Shown in pieces: positions 9,211-20,469 of a DNA stretch of 64,000 nucleotides. Positions within the stretch are counted from its first letter, which is position 1. Every line of letters starts with the position of its first letter. The notes below the pieces were generated by a model. The model made no database searches. It saw only the letters and a list, made by a program, of their open reading frames with translations, and had not been told where the DNA came from. This DNA is from Spizellomyces punctatus DAOM BR117 (taxonomy: Eukaryota; Chytridiomycota; Chytridiomycetes; Spizellomycetales; Spizellomycetaceae), in NCBI RefSeq assembly GCF_000182565.1, contig NW_015971562.1, positions 1 through 64,000 of the forward strand. The letters run 5' to 3'. The translations under genes were made by a program, and so were the position numbers.

Positions 9211-12200
9211 ATGGGAAACCAATCATCTGTTGACAAGAATGGGGAAGATGGTTTTGGGGAGGGAATCGAGGGAATAGATTGTCGATTTGGTATACGGTCT
9301 GAGGCGGAAGTGTTCAAGTCGGAGCTAGTCTACCCTGATCCCCCAACTCCCGAGCGTACATCTTCGATACGGCCAAATACTGGGCATCCCCAAAAACCGC
9401 TGTCACTCGGTACGAGTACACCGGGTCTACACTCGCCATCCAGTCCCGATGTCCCCAAATTCGTTGCACCTTTCCAGTTTTCCACCTCTGGCACACCCGC
9501 TTTGCAAACTTTTCCGTCCGCCCCCTTCACGTTTGACCTACCACCTCAAGCACGATGGCTCCAGCCGCCATGTCATCTCGTAAATCATCCACCCGCACTG
9601 TCGCAATCACCCAAAGACCGGTCCCGATCTCCGACAATGCTTCCGTCACATCAACACACTTGTTCGACAATCGAACCCACCACGTTGGCGATTGTAGAAA
9701 AGGATGCGTTGCAAGGAAAACCAAACTTGTTTGCGATGCTCAAAGAACAGCATGCCAAACAGGGGATATTTGATCCCGCGTATAGCTCGTTTCCATGTCG
9801 ATTTATGCATACGGCGAATACCATGGAGGGATCCCATCAGATTAGTCGGTATGTGATATTCAACGGATCGGTAGTACAGGTACAGTTACATGTATTGAAT
9901 GGTGTGCGCGTTTTCTTTCATGATAGGTATGCGCAATCGGATGCTTTTGTTGGGATGGAGCAAGCAAAGGTGATGATGACCTCGTGGACTGAGGTGCCCA
10001 GAACAGAAACATTTACACTTGGAAATGGGATTGTGCTCACGGGAGGGGCTAAATATCAGCGCATACAGGTAGAACAGGCTCGTCTTTTTGGAAATTGTGA
10101 TGACGGTTCTGAGCAAGTAGTTTCTGTTTGGATAGGGCGCATTCGGTACAGCTGTCAAAGTCGAAGGAATTATCCTGGCTGGTCTTGTTCCCCGTGTGCA
10201 AAATGCAACACCTTGGGATTGGGCAGAATCCAACAGTCCAGTGACGGACCTCTCACCCGCCGCAGAAGACGTTAGCAATAAATGGACCCAAGCTGCTCCA
10301 TCGTGCTTTACAAACGGGTCCGCACTGGATGCACCCAAATGCTACGTTGGATTTGTTGCAGTTAATGTTCTGCCTTCGACCGCCGATAAACCGTTCGTGT
10401 TGCATCATTTTGAGAATGGGACGAGGATTGGGCATCATTTGCAGTTGCTTGAGGGGGCGCATTTGGACAGCCAGATGGTCATTCATGGGCCTTTTATGTG
10501 AGCGTCGTTTAATTTGATTTTACCTTCAGGAACACAATGATTGATCTATTATTTGTTTGATAGTTTTAAGGGAATCAGACTAGGTGCCAATGCCATCATT
10601 CACGCCGACGGAGTGTTTGCAAAACTACATCATGCAAAACCTGGGACGGCTGTCACAGAGACGACTGGCAAGTTTGACCCGACACGAGCAGAAATCTTTT
10701 ACAAGCATTTGGAGGCCATCAAAGCAGCCCAAGCACGAAAAGAAAGCGGCGATTCCACTAAAGAAAAGAAGGAATCCAAAAAAGAGGAAAAGGAAGAAGA
10801 TGCTAAAACACCCGCACCACAACGAAAGCAGATATACGTTGAAATCTGTATTGACAGAATGCTCAATCCCAAACTCTTTCGTTCCTCCGAACCGTTTAAA
10901 CACCCTGCTCTCCTCGACCGTCCCAACACTGTCCGTACAGCCGCAAACACCGTCATGAGTTTCTCACAGGCACCGGGTAACCACGCACCAAATATTCCAA
11001 CCATTGACTGCTACGGCTTTCATGAAACAATCCTTCCCGCCCATCTCCACACCACACTTCGTCGTCCAGCGGCATTATGCCACCCAAATGCCATTGCAGC
11101 GACCGAGATTGCGTTTGGCCACCTCGAGCGGCGGTGTGCGTTTTGCGGTGTCACCCGCACAAGAGAGAAAATGGCATTATGTGGACAGTGCAAGTGTGTT
11201 CGGTATTGTTCAAAAGAATGTCAAAAGAACCATTGGAAGAGTGATCATCGACGGTGGTGTGCAGAAGCTGCTGTGTTGGGTGATGGAAATAAGGTGGAAA
11301 GCAGTGTGGCTTCAAATACGCAGGCTGTGCCAAAGCAGGACGCTCAGACGGCTGAAGATGCAGCTCTGGATGAGATTGCGAGGTTGCTTGATGCGGATTT
11401 GGACTTGCCAGAGAGACCGTTTGAGGGGGCCGATCTTGGAGGCATTGACATGCAGCCGGGACTTCCTCCAAGTGCGTTCGACTCTTCCACCCCTGTTCCA
11501 CCTCCCGCTGTCGTTCACGCACCTCTTGCTCAACCTTCACCGCAATCTGCACCGCAAACAGCACCGCAAACAGCACCGCAAACAGCATCGCAAACAGCAT
11601 CGCAAACAGCACCACAAACAGCCCCGCAACCCACACCTCCACCGTCAAACCACCGTCCAACACCGTCCAACCGTCCCACCAACCTCCTACCTGGCGTTCC
11701 CCTCTTCATTCCCAAAGACCCAGCAAACCCCAACGCTTTCGTCACCCTAGACCAAATCCGCGAGCATTTCAATAGACAGTACGCTGATCATGTCTCGATT
11801 GATAATATACCTCCAACTACCAAATGGGACGATTTGTGGGATGTCATGTCGCGTGAGGGCGATATCAAGTTTATGAAGTACGAAGAGGGAGAGGTAAAGT
11901 ATCTGTTTCTTTTTTTTTGTTTATTGAGTTATTGTGGGTTTGCAGTTTGGCACTCCTAAACAATGGCATGGCACTCAAACCGATTTACTCCTTCAATTAG
12001 ACATCTGCATCCGTCCAGTACGACGACGAAGCTAGTGCCAAAGCCCTCATCGGCAAACCCCTCAAGCTGGGAAATACCACCATCATTCCTCGGGGTGCAG
12101 GCGACACTAAACTTGAATTCCGCAAATCCCTTCCAAAACCCCTCATATCAGCCAAAGATTTCTTACAGAGTTCCTTTGCGCCGCCTGCTTTGCCTGCTAA

Positions 12201-12285
12201 AAAAGCGGGAGGGATACGGATGCCGGAAAAGAATCGCAAAGCTGCTGCGACCAAGGTGGCTGCAAAGACGACTGTCAAAAAGTGA
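9211..12285 (+). CDS. MYND-type zinc-finger protein with possible N-myristoylation signal
   Basis: Four exons (9211-10068, 10136-10497, 10564-11893, 12001-12285) join in phase to 944 residues. The start ATG gives MGNQSS, a good N-myristoylation consensus (Gly2, Ser6), so membrane attachment is plausible. The N-terminal 170 residues are Ser/Pro-rich. The middle (about 200-470) looks folded but is not recognised. A charged Lys/Glu helix follows (near 480). The MYND finger is complete at about residues 590-630: CAFC, CGQC, YC, C and HWxxxHxxxC. MYND fingers bind proline-rich peptides. After it comes an APQT/SQTA tandem repeat, then a roughly 120-residue C-terminal region with possible RNA-recognition-like spacing, ending in a Lys-rich tail. 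Function unknown beyond protein interaction. Confidence 0.85.
11538..11625 (+). repeat. 12-bp coding minisatellite in the MYND gene
   Basis: About seven tandem copies of a unit close to CAAACAGCACCG, with C/T and G/A variants, encode alternating APQT, SQTA and APQP quartets. The unit length is a multiple of three, so copy-number change would keep the frame. It lies between the MYND finger and the C-terminal domain and probably forms a flexible linker. Confidence 0.85.
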
Positions 12286-15200
12286 ACGTCGTGCACACTC
12301 TGCTGTGTTGTCAGTAGGACTAGATCAGTATGAGAAAAGAAACAGATAATGATTACACTGTAGAAATCGCTGAGGTCTGTTACAGGTTGAACACGCAGAG
12401 TAATACTGTTTGGGGGCAAAAAAAAACCAATCGTGTCATATGCAACATCAATGGCCATTGTACACCCGTTCCAGGCAAACCTCACTCACCATGGGCATTT
12501 GCGTTCCTAAAGACTCTGACCTCGCACTTGCCAACCACAGTGCATTTCCCTTTCCATGGATTCAAACTCGCTGAGAGGCAAGAGATACGTTACCATTACA
12601 GCCCCCTGAGGCAAAGATCCTTACTGTACTGCTGAGCGGCGTTACGCACAAGACAATGAATGGCATATTGTGTCAGTTTACAGACGCACTGACCAAACTT
12701 CATTTCAGCAGCGTCCTGAATACAGGTTTGTGTGAGCCGCAGACTCTTTTTTTTTTTGCATTCAACCAACAGCGTTTGCTGACAGGCAAAATATCTGTGC
12801 ACTCTACTCCTTTTAATGTAGAACATTTAGACGGCGAAGATGGATCTGCAGTACACAAAGCTCCCTTTGATGATTTTTTATCGTCTTGTCTCTGGCAAAA
12901 AGAGATTTTTGGGCTGTACGAACTCATCTTCCAGTATATTCTAGATGCCACGCACTGGAAATTGACATGTTGCACTGTGTAAGAAAAAGGTGTGAGATTT
13001 GCAAAGTGCCTCCCCAAAGCACAAAAAGGTGAAGATTTCGGTGGTAAGCAGTACGATCCTTCCAACCATGTTGCAATGCGAAAGCACGGAAAACCGCACA
13101 TGTCTTACCAGAGCACCAAACGAGAGATTTCTTTCTCCAGTAAGCACTAGATGGATTTTGAACTGTGTCAAAGGAAAAGCACACAAGACTTACCAAAGCA
13201 CAAAAAGTGAGATTTTGGAAAGTCCTTCTGTAGGCCACGACAAAACAGAATGGTTACTCTTGGAAAATGAACCGTCAAAACGAGAACATTACGGTCACTG
13301 GAGATTCGCATCTGGGGGGATTCTCATCCATCACATCCATCACACTACCGATTCGCTTTGAGTTTTCCGCGGTATTCAACAAGGCGACAAACAGGCTGCT
13401 AATCTCAGCAACCTAAAAAACAACGCTATCATTTGCCAGATTCCGTAAACGATCATGACAAAGATATGCTCAACCAGATAAATAAAAAATCCTATGCCAC
13501 AAGAAAAAAAACAAAAAAGGTCGGGGGAATCTCCATTTTCAATCGTGGCTTTGAGCTCAAATGGCGGAAACCATTTTCACTCTGCAATCCGCATACTTTT
13601 GCCTTTTGGCGGAACTGTTCTCCGCAGCACGCACTTTATCAAGGTTTTTTGCCTTAGCATTTTTTGCACAAGGTTTTTGATTCAAAGGACGAGTCGGGAT
13701 TCCGTTGCCCGAAACATATCAGATGCCATCCTACCGGATGCGACATATCCCGGCAATCAAAAAAAAAAAGAAATTATTACCTCCGATGCTGCCGAACAGC
13801 CCATATTGCTAAAAACCCGAAATAAACAAATAATCATGCAAAAATCCTCCCCAAATTTCCCGTATCGAAAATCCCCAAAATCGGCAAGTCACCGGAACGT
13901 GCTAAGCACTTGAAACCTTGTTTCAGATGCCCCTGATCGCCCATTTGTATCGCTATGCCGGTGGTATGGGAAGAACGTGATATTTGCCTTTTATGGGTAC
14001 ATGAAACGCGGTATAAAAATTGATTGTTGTGGATATAAGGTGTTGTGATTTCGGACAAGTGTTCAAAGCAAAAGTGTTCCAAAATGGGGTGTTCAATGTT
14101 TATGTTGTGGATCGTTGGCACACAGCGTTGAATGGAGTAAAGGTCATGGAAGGGCGGGGATGAACCACATGGACATTATGCTCTCTGTGTTCAAAAAGTG
14201 ATGATGGGTGGAAAAGGGCGGGTTTGAGTGGAGCAAACGGCGTATGAGGATCTACTCGCAAATAGAGATTGTAAACAACAAAGCACCCGCGATACACCAA
14301 GTCAATAGATTCTTTCCATGTCTCACACAATCTTGTCCACAATTATCTTGCGAGATCCATTTTTGTTTTTTTTTGCCATGCGTCGGGTTATAGGCGGAGG
14401 TGTTGACAAAGACGTGACAAGGGCCTTTCATGGTGTGTTGCACCGGGATAGGTTTTTAGTGATCGCAACACAATGCTGTGGATGATCATTTTCATTTGAT
14501 CAGTGACAACTACCCATTCATTGCCTCCCCCATCCACCCACAGACCTTCTTTCCATACTACAGATAAGATGGGGGGTATCGCATAGACATACACTTGGCG
14601 ATATGCGTGGGTGGAGTGTTCCTAGTTTCGGTAAATGCCCCTCGTTTACGAAAAAAATCCAACACCGAGAAAATGATGGAGAAATGGCAGTCGTGGCTGG
14701 CTGCTACTCCATTCTCTCGACTCCTTGGGCTGAGCGGAAACCTGGCCAAAAAGAGTGAGATCTGACAGTATCTGTGCATAAGGAGCAAATAGCGAAAAAC
14801 AAGAAAAAGCGAAACTGACAACTGATACGCCCATTTTTTTTACTTGTCGTCTGGAGCCTTGTTTTCACCTGTGTGCAATTGGAAATAAGTGCATTTTGGT
14901 AAAGCCAAGTTCGACAGGAAAATTGCGACAAGGCAAGAAAAGCAAAAAAGGCAAAAAGACAAGGAGACAAAAAATAATGTTGGCATTAAAGACTAGTAGG
15001 AAAAAGTTGGTTAGTGTGGCGTTTACACCAAGTAGCGGTTTTCCACCTCGAGTGTAACATACCACTAGAACACATTTGGGGGTATCGTGCACCTTTTGAC
15101 ACTCGGATTTTTTGATCCTGTCGTGTTTCGAGACAAGATACCATTCGTTTTAACGCTTGCGTGCAACGGTAGTGGACAGAAATCTGTCTCAGTTGCCTTT

Positions 15201-15658
15201 CTCGCTCAAATGCCAATTGGAGACTTTTCGCTTACCTGTCCACTGGTCATTAGGGCAATTGAACATTCGTGCTTTGCAGTGCAGAGTGTGACGAGCCTTT
15301 AGACTCCTACCACTTGACATGTTCGCGGGAAATGGGGGAAGCAAAAGGCATCACCGCACGCACTATGTCTTGAAAGGAAAAAAAAAAAAGTCATCCACAC
15401 GTTCCAAACACAGACTTGTAAGCCTCACAGCCTCTGAGCTATTGGAATCCCCCCCTCAGATCAAAGACAATTCAAAAGGAGGAGGCTGCCGCGTGCTCCC
15501 CCCTCCTTCTCGTCGCCCACATCCCGACTCTTCATCCGCCACATTTCCCCCTCAGCATTAGACTTTAGAGTTCCCAACCCTGGGAGACCTTTCACCCTTG
15601 TACCTTTCTGCTTACATACATATTCATACCATCGTCCTTACTTTGCGTACCTCCATCA
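12286..15658. other. Long AT-rich intergenic region
   Basis: About 3.4 kb with many A and T homopolymers and no supported gene. ORFs on both strands (for example 12700-13101 minus, 13494-13913 plus) lack domains and overlap each other. A degenerate motif near AAAGCACAAAAAGTGAGATTT recurs at about 13012, 13107 and 13191, with a weaker copy at about 12984. The distal part (15400-15658) is rich in CCCC and pyrimidine runs and probably forms the promoter and leader of the zinc-finger gene. Such length suggests complex regulation or an unrecognised noncoding transcript. Confidence 0.5.
12977..13215. repeat. Degenerate dispersed repeat, three to four copies
   Basis: A 20-25 bp motif (roughly ACCAAAGCACAAAAAGTGAGATTT) recurs at intervals of about 95 and 84 bp. 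The last two copies share the preceding CTTACCA; the first weak copy keeps only AAAAAGGTGTGAGATTT. No ORF accounts for it. Confidence 0.4.
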
Positions 15659-17056
15659 ATGGAAGGATTCGATCTAGAGATCTTTGGTGGCATTGTCCCC
15701 ATGCATGACTTTGACATGCCCTTGTGCAATGAGGATATATCATCCTTCTCTTGCACGGCATCAGATACCACCGAATCTCTGTCAGACAGATCAGCATCAC
15801 CGTCATTGGAGCCTAGCTCTCCAACATCTGCGCCTGTTACCGATGACAAGGCTGAGAAGGAAACCCTCCTTCGTTTCGATACCCTCACAGAGACAATCAA
15901 GGAAGAAGAACCTGCCACTGGCATTTTCGTCGACAATATGATTGAGCTCGGCTACGGCAAGGTCGATACCCAATTATGGGGCATGAGCTACGCCGAACCC
16001 ACTGGCGCCGCGTACTTTGAGCCCTATGGGCTGTTGACACCCGTCCTTGAAAAAACAGTGCCCTTTTTTGCGGACCAGATCCAGCAGTACCAAGTTGTCG
16101 AATACGATTACCTCCCCACTCCCACAGACGAGAGGAGCATGTCTTTCAGCTCGGCTTCCTCTGGTTGTTGCTCAGAACCAGAAATGTCATCGCCGGTTAT
16201 GCAACCACGACAACTTCAGACACCGCCTCCGTCCCCTTCTTCTGGAAAGGCTACCCTTAAGCCAGAAGACGACGAAGAAGTAGCATTGGATGAGAGTGTT
16301 GTTACCACTGAGGCAACAGCAACTGTCGCAGCCCCCAAATCGGCTGGCAAGTCCAAGGGACTTCGTGGTATCCCCTCTGATCAGTTTTTCGTCATGGAAA
16401 ACGCTTTCACACCGTCTCGCCCTCAAAACTTTCGCCAACAACAGCACTTTTCCCACCCAAACGTGACACCTCATTACCACCCTTACCAACCTGCAAGCAA
16501 CGCCCGCGCTGTAGCTTACCGTCCGGCGCCAATTACCATCTCCCCAACCGCTACCTACGCATCAACGGCCGCCCCGGCCCATTCCACCTTGTCACCAAAA
16601 CCATCTTCTCCCACCGACGCTTCCACCCCAACAACTCCCCTTTCCGCTCCTGCCCTCCCCACAACCATCGCCCCTGTGCGCTCCTCCAGCAACCGCTCCA
16701 CAGCTTCTCCCCACCCCAAACCCTTCCACTGCGAAATGTGCCCAGCATCCTTTTCCCGCAAGCATGACCTGAAACGCCACACTAGAATTCATCTTGGGAT
16801 TCGTCCCTTCAAGTGCGATGCCTGCGGCAAGGTATTCTCCCGGCACGACGCCCTAAATAGACATGTCATCAAATGGGGATGCAACAAGAAGCTGGAAGCA
16901 ATGGCAGTTGCCGCTGCAGCTGCAGCCGCCGCCGCCGCAAATGGAGGATCACCCTTTGTCGTCTCGCAAGAGATGGTCAACATGGGATACGGCATGAGCA
17001 TGGGAGTTGTCCCTCACCAAGGGATGGATGCCTATGGTTTGGGATTGTCCTACTAG
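15659..17056 (+). CDS. C2H2 zinc-finger transcription factor
   Basis: Single exon, 465 residues, with a probable nuclear DNA-binding role. Two adjacent fingers lie at about residues 357-412. The first is a standard C2H2 (CEMCPASFSRKHDLKRHTRIH). The second (CDACGKVFSRHDALNRH, then IKWGC) replaces the last His with Cys, giving a C2HC finger. The pair FSRKHDLKRH / FSRHDALNRH resembles fungal regulators of the Crz1-like group, but the match is not specific enough for a name. The long N-terminal part is acidic and Ser/Pro-rich with a possible activation region, and a stretch of about 12 alanines follows the fingers. The gene has no introns, unlike most neighbours, and sits behind the longest intergenic region in the window. 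Confidence 0.9.
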   Translation: MEGFDLEIFGGIVPMHDFDMPLCNEDISSFSCTASDTTESLSDRSASPSLEPSSPTSAPVTDDKAEKETLLRFDTLTETIKEEEPATGIFVDNMIELGYGKVDTQLWGMSYAEPTGAAYFEPYGLLTPVLEKTVPFFADQIQQYQVVEYDYLPTPTDERSMSFSSASSGCCSEPEMSSPVMQPRQLQTPPPSPSSGKATLKPEDDEEVALDESVVTTEATATVAAPKSAGKSKGLRGIPSDQFFVMENAFTPSRPQNFRQQQHFSHPNVTPHYHPYQPASNARAVAYRPAPITISPTATYASTAAPAHSTLSPKPSSPTDASTPTTPLSAPALPTTIAPVRSSSNRSTASPHPKPFHCEMCPASFSRKHDLKRHTRIHLGIRPFKCDACGKVFSRHDALNRHVIKWGCNKKLEAMAVAAAAAAAAAANGGSPFVVSQEMVNMGYGMSMGVVPHQGMDAYGLGLSY

Positions 17057-17899
17057 ACTAGAGAAAGAAAGTAACTTTCTTTTTTATAAATTATGCACAG
17101 AGTTGACAAGTGTACATAGAGTTTTCCTGATGGACGGGGGTTGGCTGGCTTATCCTTTCGTTCCTGCACACTATTTAGATATATAGAGTTATGGGGTTGG
17201 GTCGCAAAATGTGCTGTATCATATAGAGCGAGACTGATTTGTGAGATAGATACTAGATCTGGCCTGCGTTTAGAAAAGAGATTAACATACGAGACTATTG
17301 AACATTGTATTTCCTTGTGCCCTCATCTGTTTTTTATTCTGCTTGTTGTCCAGCTAGCAACTTGGTACAAATAAAGTTTCAACCCCATGGATAAGAACGA
17401 TGCAGGTTGAGCTTTTGGCATGAGATTATCAGCTTATCAGGAATTTTGGGAGGTTTTGAGGATGGCGGGTTAGGAATAGAGCTGGCTTGCAGCTCAGTTC
17501 CGCAAGCATTAGCCAGAAAAAGTCAAGAAGCTCATTCGTGACGTTACGTAATTCGGACATGGAACACATGTCCGAATGAAATCGTTGAGGCTCCCAATAG
17601 CGTGTCCGCCCTCCTCATCCTTCTTCCCCGTGCTTCCCTCTGCATTTTTGGTCTGCACCATGAGTAACACCCTCGAAGCAGAGATCTCTATCAAGGCCGA
17701 TGCTCTATCCTTCCTCAGAAGGCAACGCACTGTGTGCAGAGGTCTTCAGCATTGAGCTTGTCGCCAAAACCAGTCTGAATATAATTGACGATACAAAATC
17801 TGCGAAAACCTTCCGGCTCTGGCGTGCTGGTCTGACTGGATTCACGGCATCATATAAAGAAATCTCATGCAAAAGCACCTTACACAAATCAAAATGACC
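17057..17899. other. Convergent intergenic region
   Basis: 843 bp between the 3' ends of the zinc-finger gene and the Hsp70 gene. It is AT-rich near the zinc-finger stop (possible polyadenylation sequence TTTTTTATAAATTATG at about 17080). The only distinct structure is a perfect inverted repeat at 17551-17577. Confidence 0.5.
17551..17577. repeat. Perfect 11-bp inverted repeat with 5-base spacer
   Basis: ATTCGGACATG, then GAACA, then CATGTCCGAAT. Both arms match over all 11 bases. It could form a stem-loop near the 3' ends of two convergent genes, or be a binding site for a dimeric regulator. Confidence 0.8.
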
Positions 17900-20469
17900 T
17901 TAATCCTGAATCTCCATTCCCTCTACCTCACCACCCGCCTGTCCCTTCCTCTCACCAGCTCCGACAACGGTCACACCAACCCCGCGCTCCCAGTCCTCCG
18001 AAACATCAAAAACAGGCATCGGATAATCCGTCACGCGAACATTTTTTTCAGTTTCATCGCTGACGAGTGTGACGAGGACAGTTCTGTCCACGTCGACGTC
18101 AATGGAGAGTGTGATGTGTTTGTCTTGGGTTGGGATGGGTGTAGAGAGTGTTGCGAGGAGGTGACACGTTTTAGGATCCGTCGTGTCGCCTTCGTAGAGT
18201 TTGATGACTGCGATGGGTGCAGGAGGTGTAGAGGTTGGCGGAGTGGTAGGCGGGATGGGACGGAGTGTCACGGTTGTTTGGGCTGGCAGGGCTGTGTTTC
18301 TTTTTAAGAGAGTTTTGATGGTGTTTGTGGTCGTGTCGAGGATACCGAGTGAGAAGGACAGGGAGTCTATTAGCAGACTTGTGAAAAATGGATGTGATGA
18401 GCGTCCTTACGGAAACGAAAACACGGAAAGTGAACGTACTAGTTTGTAATATTCGGACTCCGCATGCCAGACAGTAAAGCCGATTCAATGCCTGCGCCGT
18501 AACCTACTGCCTGTTACCCAATCATACGACTGTTAATGAACCGTACGGTTGATGAAAGGATAGCGTGCAAGGCGACGTTCACCTTGTGCTTATCAATAAG
18601 TGCGAAATCATAAATATGATTTCCCGGAAAGAGGCTTGAGATGCGATCTCGAAGCTAAACGAAAAACATTGTGTAAATATAAAGAGTTGAGGTTGCGAAA
18701 AATAGGCATAGAGCGTACTTTTGGAAAATGCGATCCACCGCCAGAGAGCACTACTTTGCTTATTTTCGTAATGTCCATTTTGGCTTCCACGAGTACCTAA
18801 CAAAAACGCCCAATACGAAATTATCAGTAACTACTTTATAAGTCCTATAAATGAATGAGATAAAACACACCTGTTGAATGGGGACGAGGCACCGATCAAA
18901 GAAATCTGCGCAAAGTGTCTCTAGGAGCTCGCGTGTCATGGTCATTGCATACCTACAAGAACAAGTCGGTTACCGATGAGAATATGGGATGGGTAACGAG
19001 TATGTACATACGCTCCAGAGGAAAGCTGGATGGTATGCGAAATACTATCAGCGGTAGACAAGGCTGTGTTCAAATGTGTGAGTCTTACAATAGATTGTGG
19101 GGAGAATGGCAGGGCTTTATTACCTTTTTTGATTTTCTCTGCACCAAAGCGGAGAGAGAGCAAGTCCAAACTAGTAAGTTTCCTATTCGATTGCTTTGAA
19201 AGATCCTATACAAATATGTTAAAAGCATTCAACCGAGCAAAGAGTAGTGTAAGAAAAGTACTACCTGCACAAAATGCATCAAAAGCCTCACATCCACATC
19301 TGCGGCACCAAATCCCACATCTCCAGCAGAAGCCAGCACTTCAAACACTTCTTCATCAATCCCGACAACAGCACAATCAATATGAGCGGCACCGAGGTTG
19401 AATGATAAAACATATTCAGTCACAGAAGTGGGATGAGCAGGCCGGTCGAATCCAAATGCAATGGCAGCGGCTGCTGCGTTGCTAATAAGACGGGCATGTT
19501 GGAACCCGGCTTGGCGGGCTGCTTCTTTTGTTGCGTCTCGTTGTAGGAGGGTGTATCCTGCTGGGACGGTAATGACCGAGCCGGTGATGGGGTGGCGGAG
19601 GGCTTGTTCGGCGTTTTGCTACAGTTGTAGGAAAGTTGGATTGGTGATGAGGTGAATTAGAAGGGCTATGGGGAAGGGAACATACCCTTGCATAGGTAAG
19701 AAGGATAGCGGTGAGGTCTTCGGGCCTGTAGTGCTTCTGCCGGCCGTCGTGCTCGATTTCGACGCATACCTATAATATGCAGAGCATAAGCCCGATGCGA
19801 ATTTCTACATTGTCCGACAAGAGAAAGTATGCCGTGTGCCATGTGTGTATACACCATGGCATCGCTGGCTGTGCGAGAACCCAAGAGATGGTGCTACAGA
19901 CCGATAATGACACTAGCTCAATCCTAGTCCGAATCTCATCCAACTTTTACTCTACAAGCCTAACCCAATTCTCTACACCTAACCTACTGCAAACCTATTT
20001 AAAAAAGACTTACCCTCGCGTACTTGTCCTTGACCAACCGATAAGGCGCATACCTCTGATAAAATGCCACCCGCTCATCATCAAACTTGAGTCCCACCAG
20101 CTGAGCCCAAGAAAAGACAGTCGCCTTTGGATACTTGAATAACCACCTCTGAGCCTCCTCACCAACAACAGGATCACAAGCCTTGCGTCCCGATTCAACG
20201 AGTTCAATGTCGTCGGGGAAAGCAACAAAGCAGGGCGTCTTGCGTTTGTCTCGCTCGTTGGGGACAAAGCGGACGGTTTGGAGATCTGGATGGTAGGCAC
20301 ACAGACGGAGGAGAGTTGTTCCCAAGTCTATTCCAATGTAGTGGCTTCCGGGGGGAAGGGATGGAGAGCGGGAGCGAATGGATGGTTCGGGCGATACAGT
20401 CATGGGCTCTCTACCTCGTTCATCTCCACGTTCAGCAGTAGGTGTGGGTGCGGGCATTGCAGTTGGCAT
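17900..20469 (-). CDS. Divergent Hsp70-family protein, probable non-hydrolysing ATPase
   Basis: At least ten exons. Those placed in phase are 20469-20014, 19769-19686, 19618-19265, 19205-19124, 19063-19012, 18952-18871 and 18796-18719; more follow down to the stop at 17900. Total is near 600 residues. A 40-residue Ser/Pro extension precedes the ATPase domain (YIGIDLGTT). Key catalytic positions of Hsc70 are changed: the Lys71 position reads FSWAQLVG (Ala), Glu175 reads NAAAAAIAFG (Ala), and Asp199 reads FNLGAAHID (Asn). VVLSGGGSHFPK and a beta-type substrate domain (LGILDTTTNT, IKLYEGD) follow. The C-terminal lid is missing. Lid-less, weakly hydrolysing Hsp70s include Ssz1/HSPA14 of the ribosome-associated complex, the closest analogy, but orthology is not shown. 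One splice junction near 18440 is unresolved. Confidence 0.85.

Noticed and set aside
11530-11640. CRISPR-like array of short repeats
   Set aside because: Contiguous 12-bp units without spacers, in frame inside a MYND gene: a coding minisatellite.
14558-15092. Hydrophobic minus-strand ORFs suggesting membrane proteins
   Set aside because: Produced by A-rich plus-strand sequence read as Phe/Leu/Ser; no ATG context, no conserved pattern, mutually overlapping frames.
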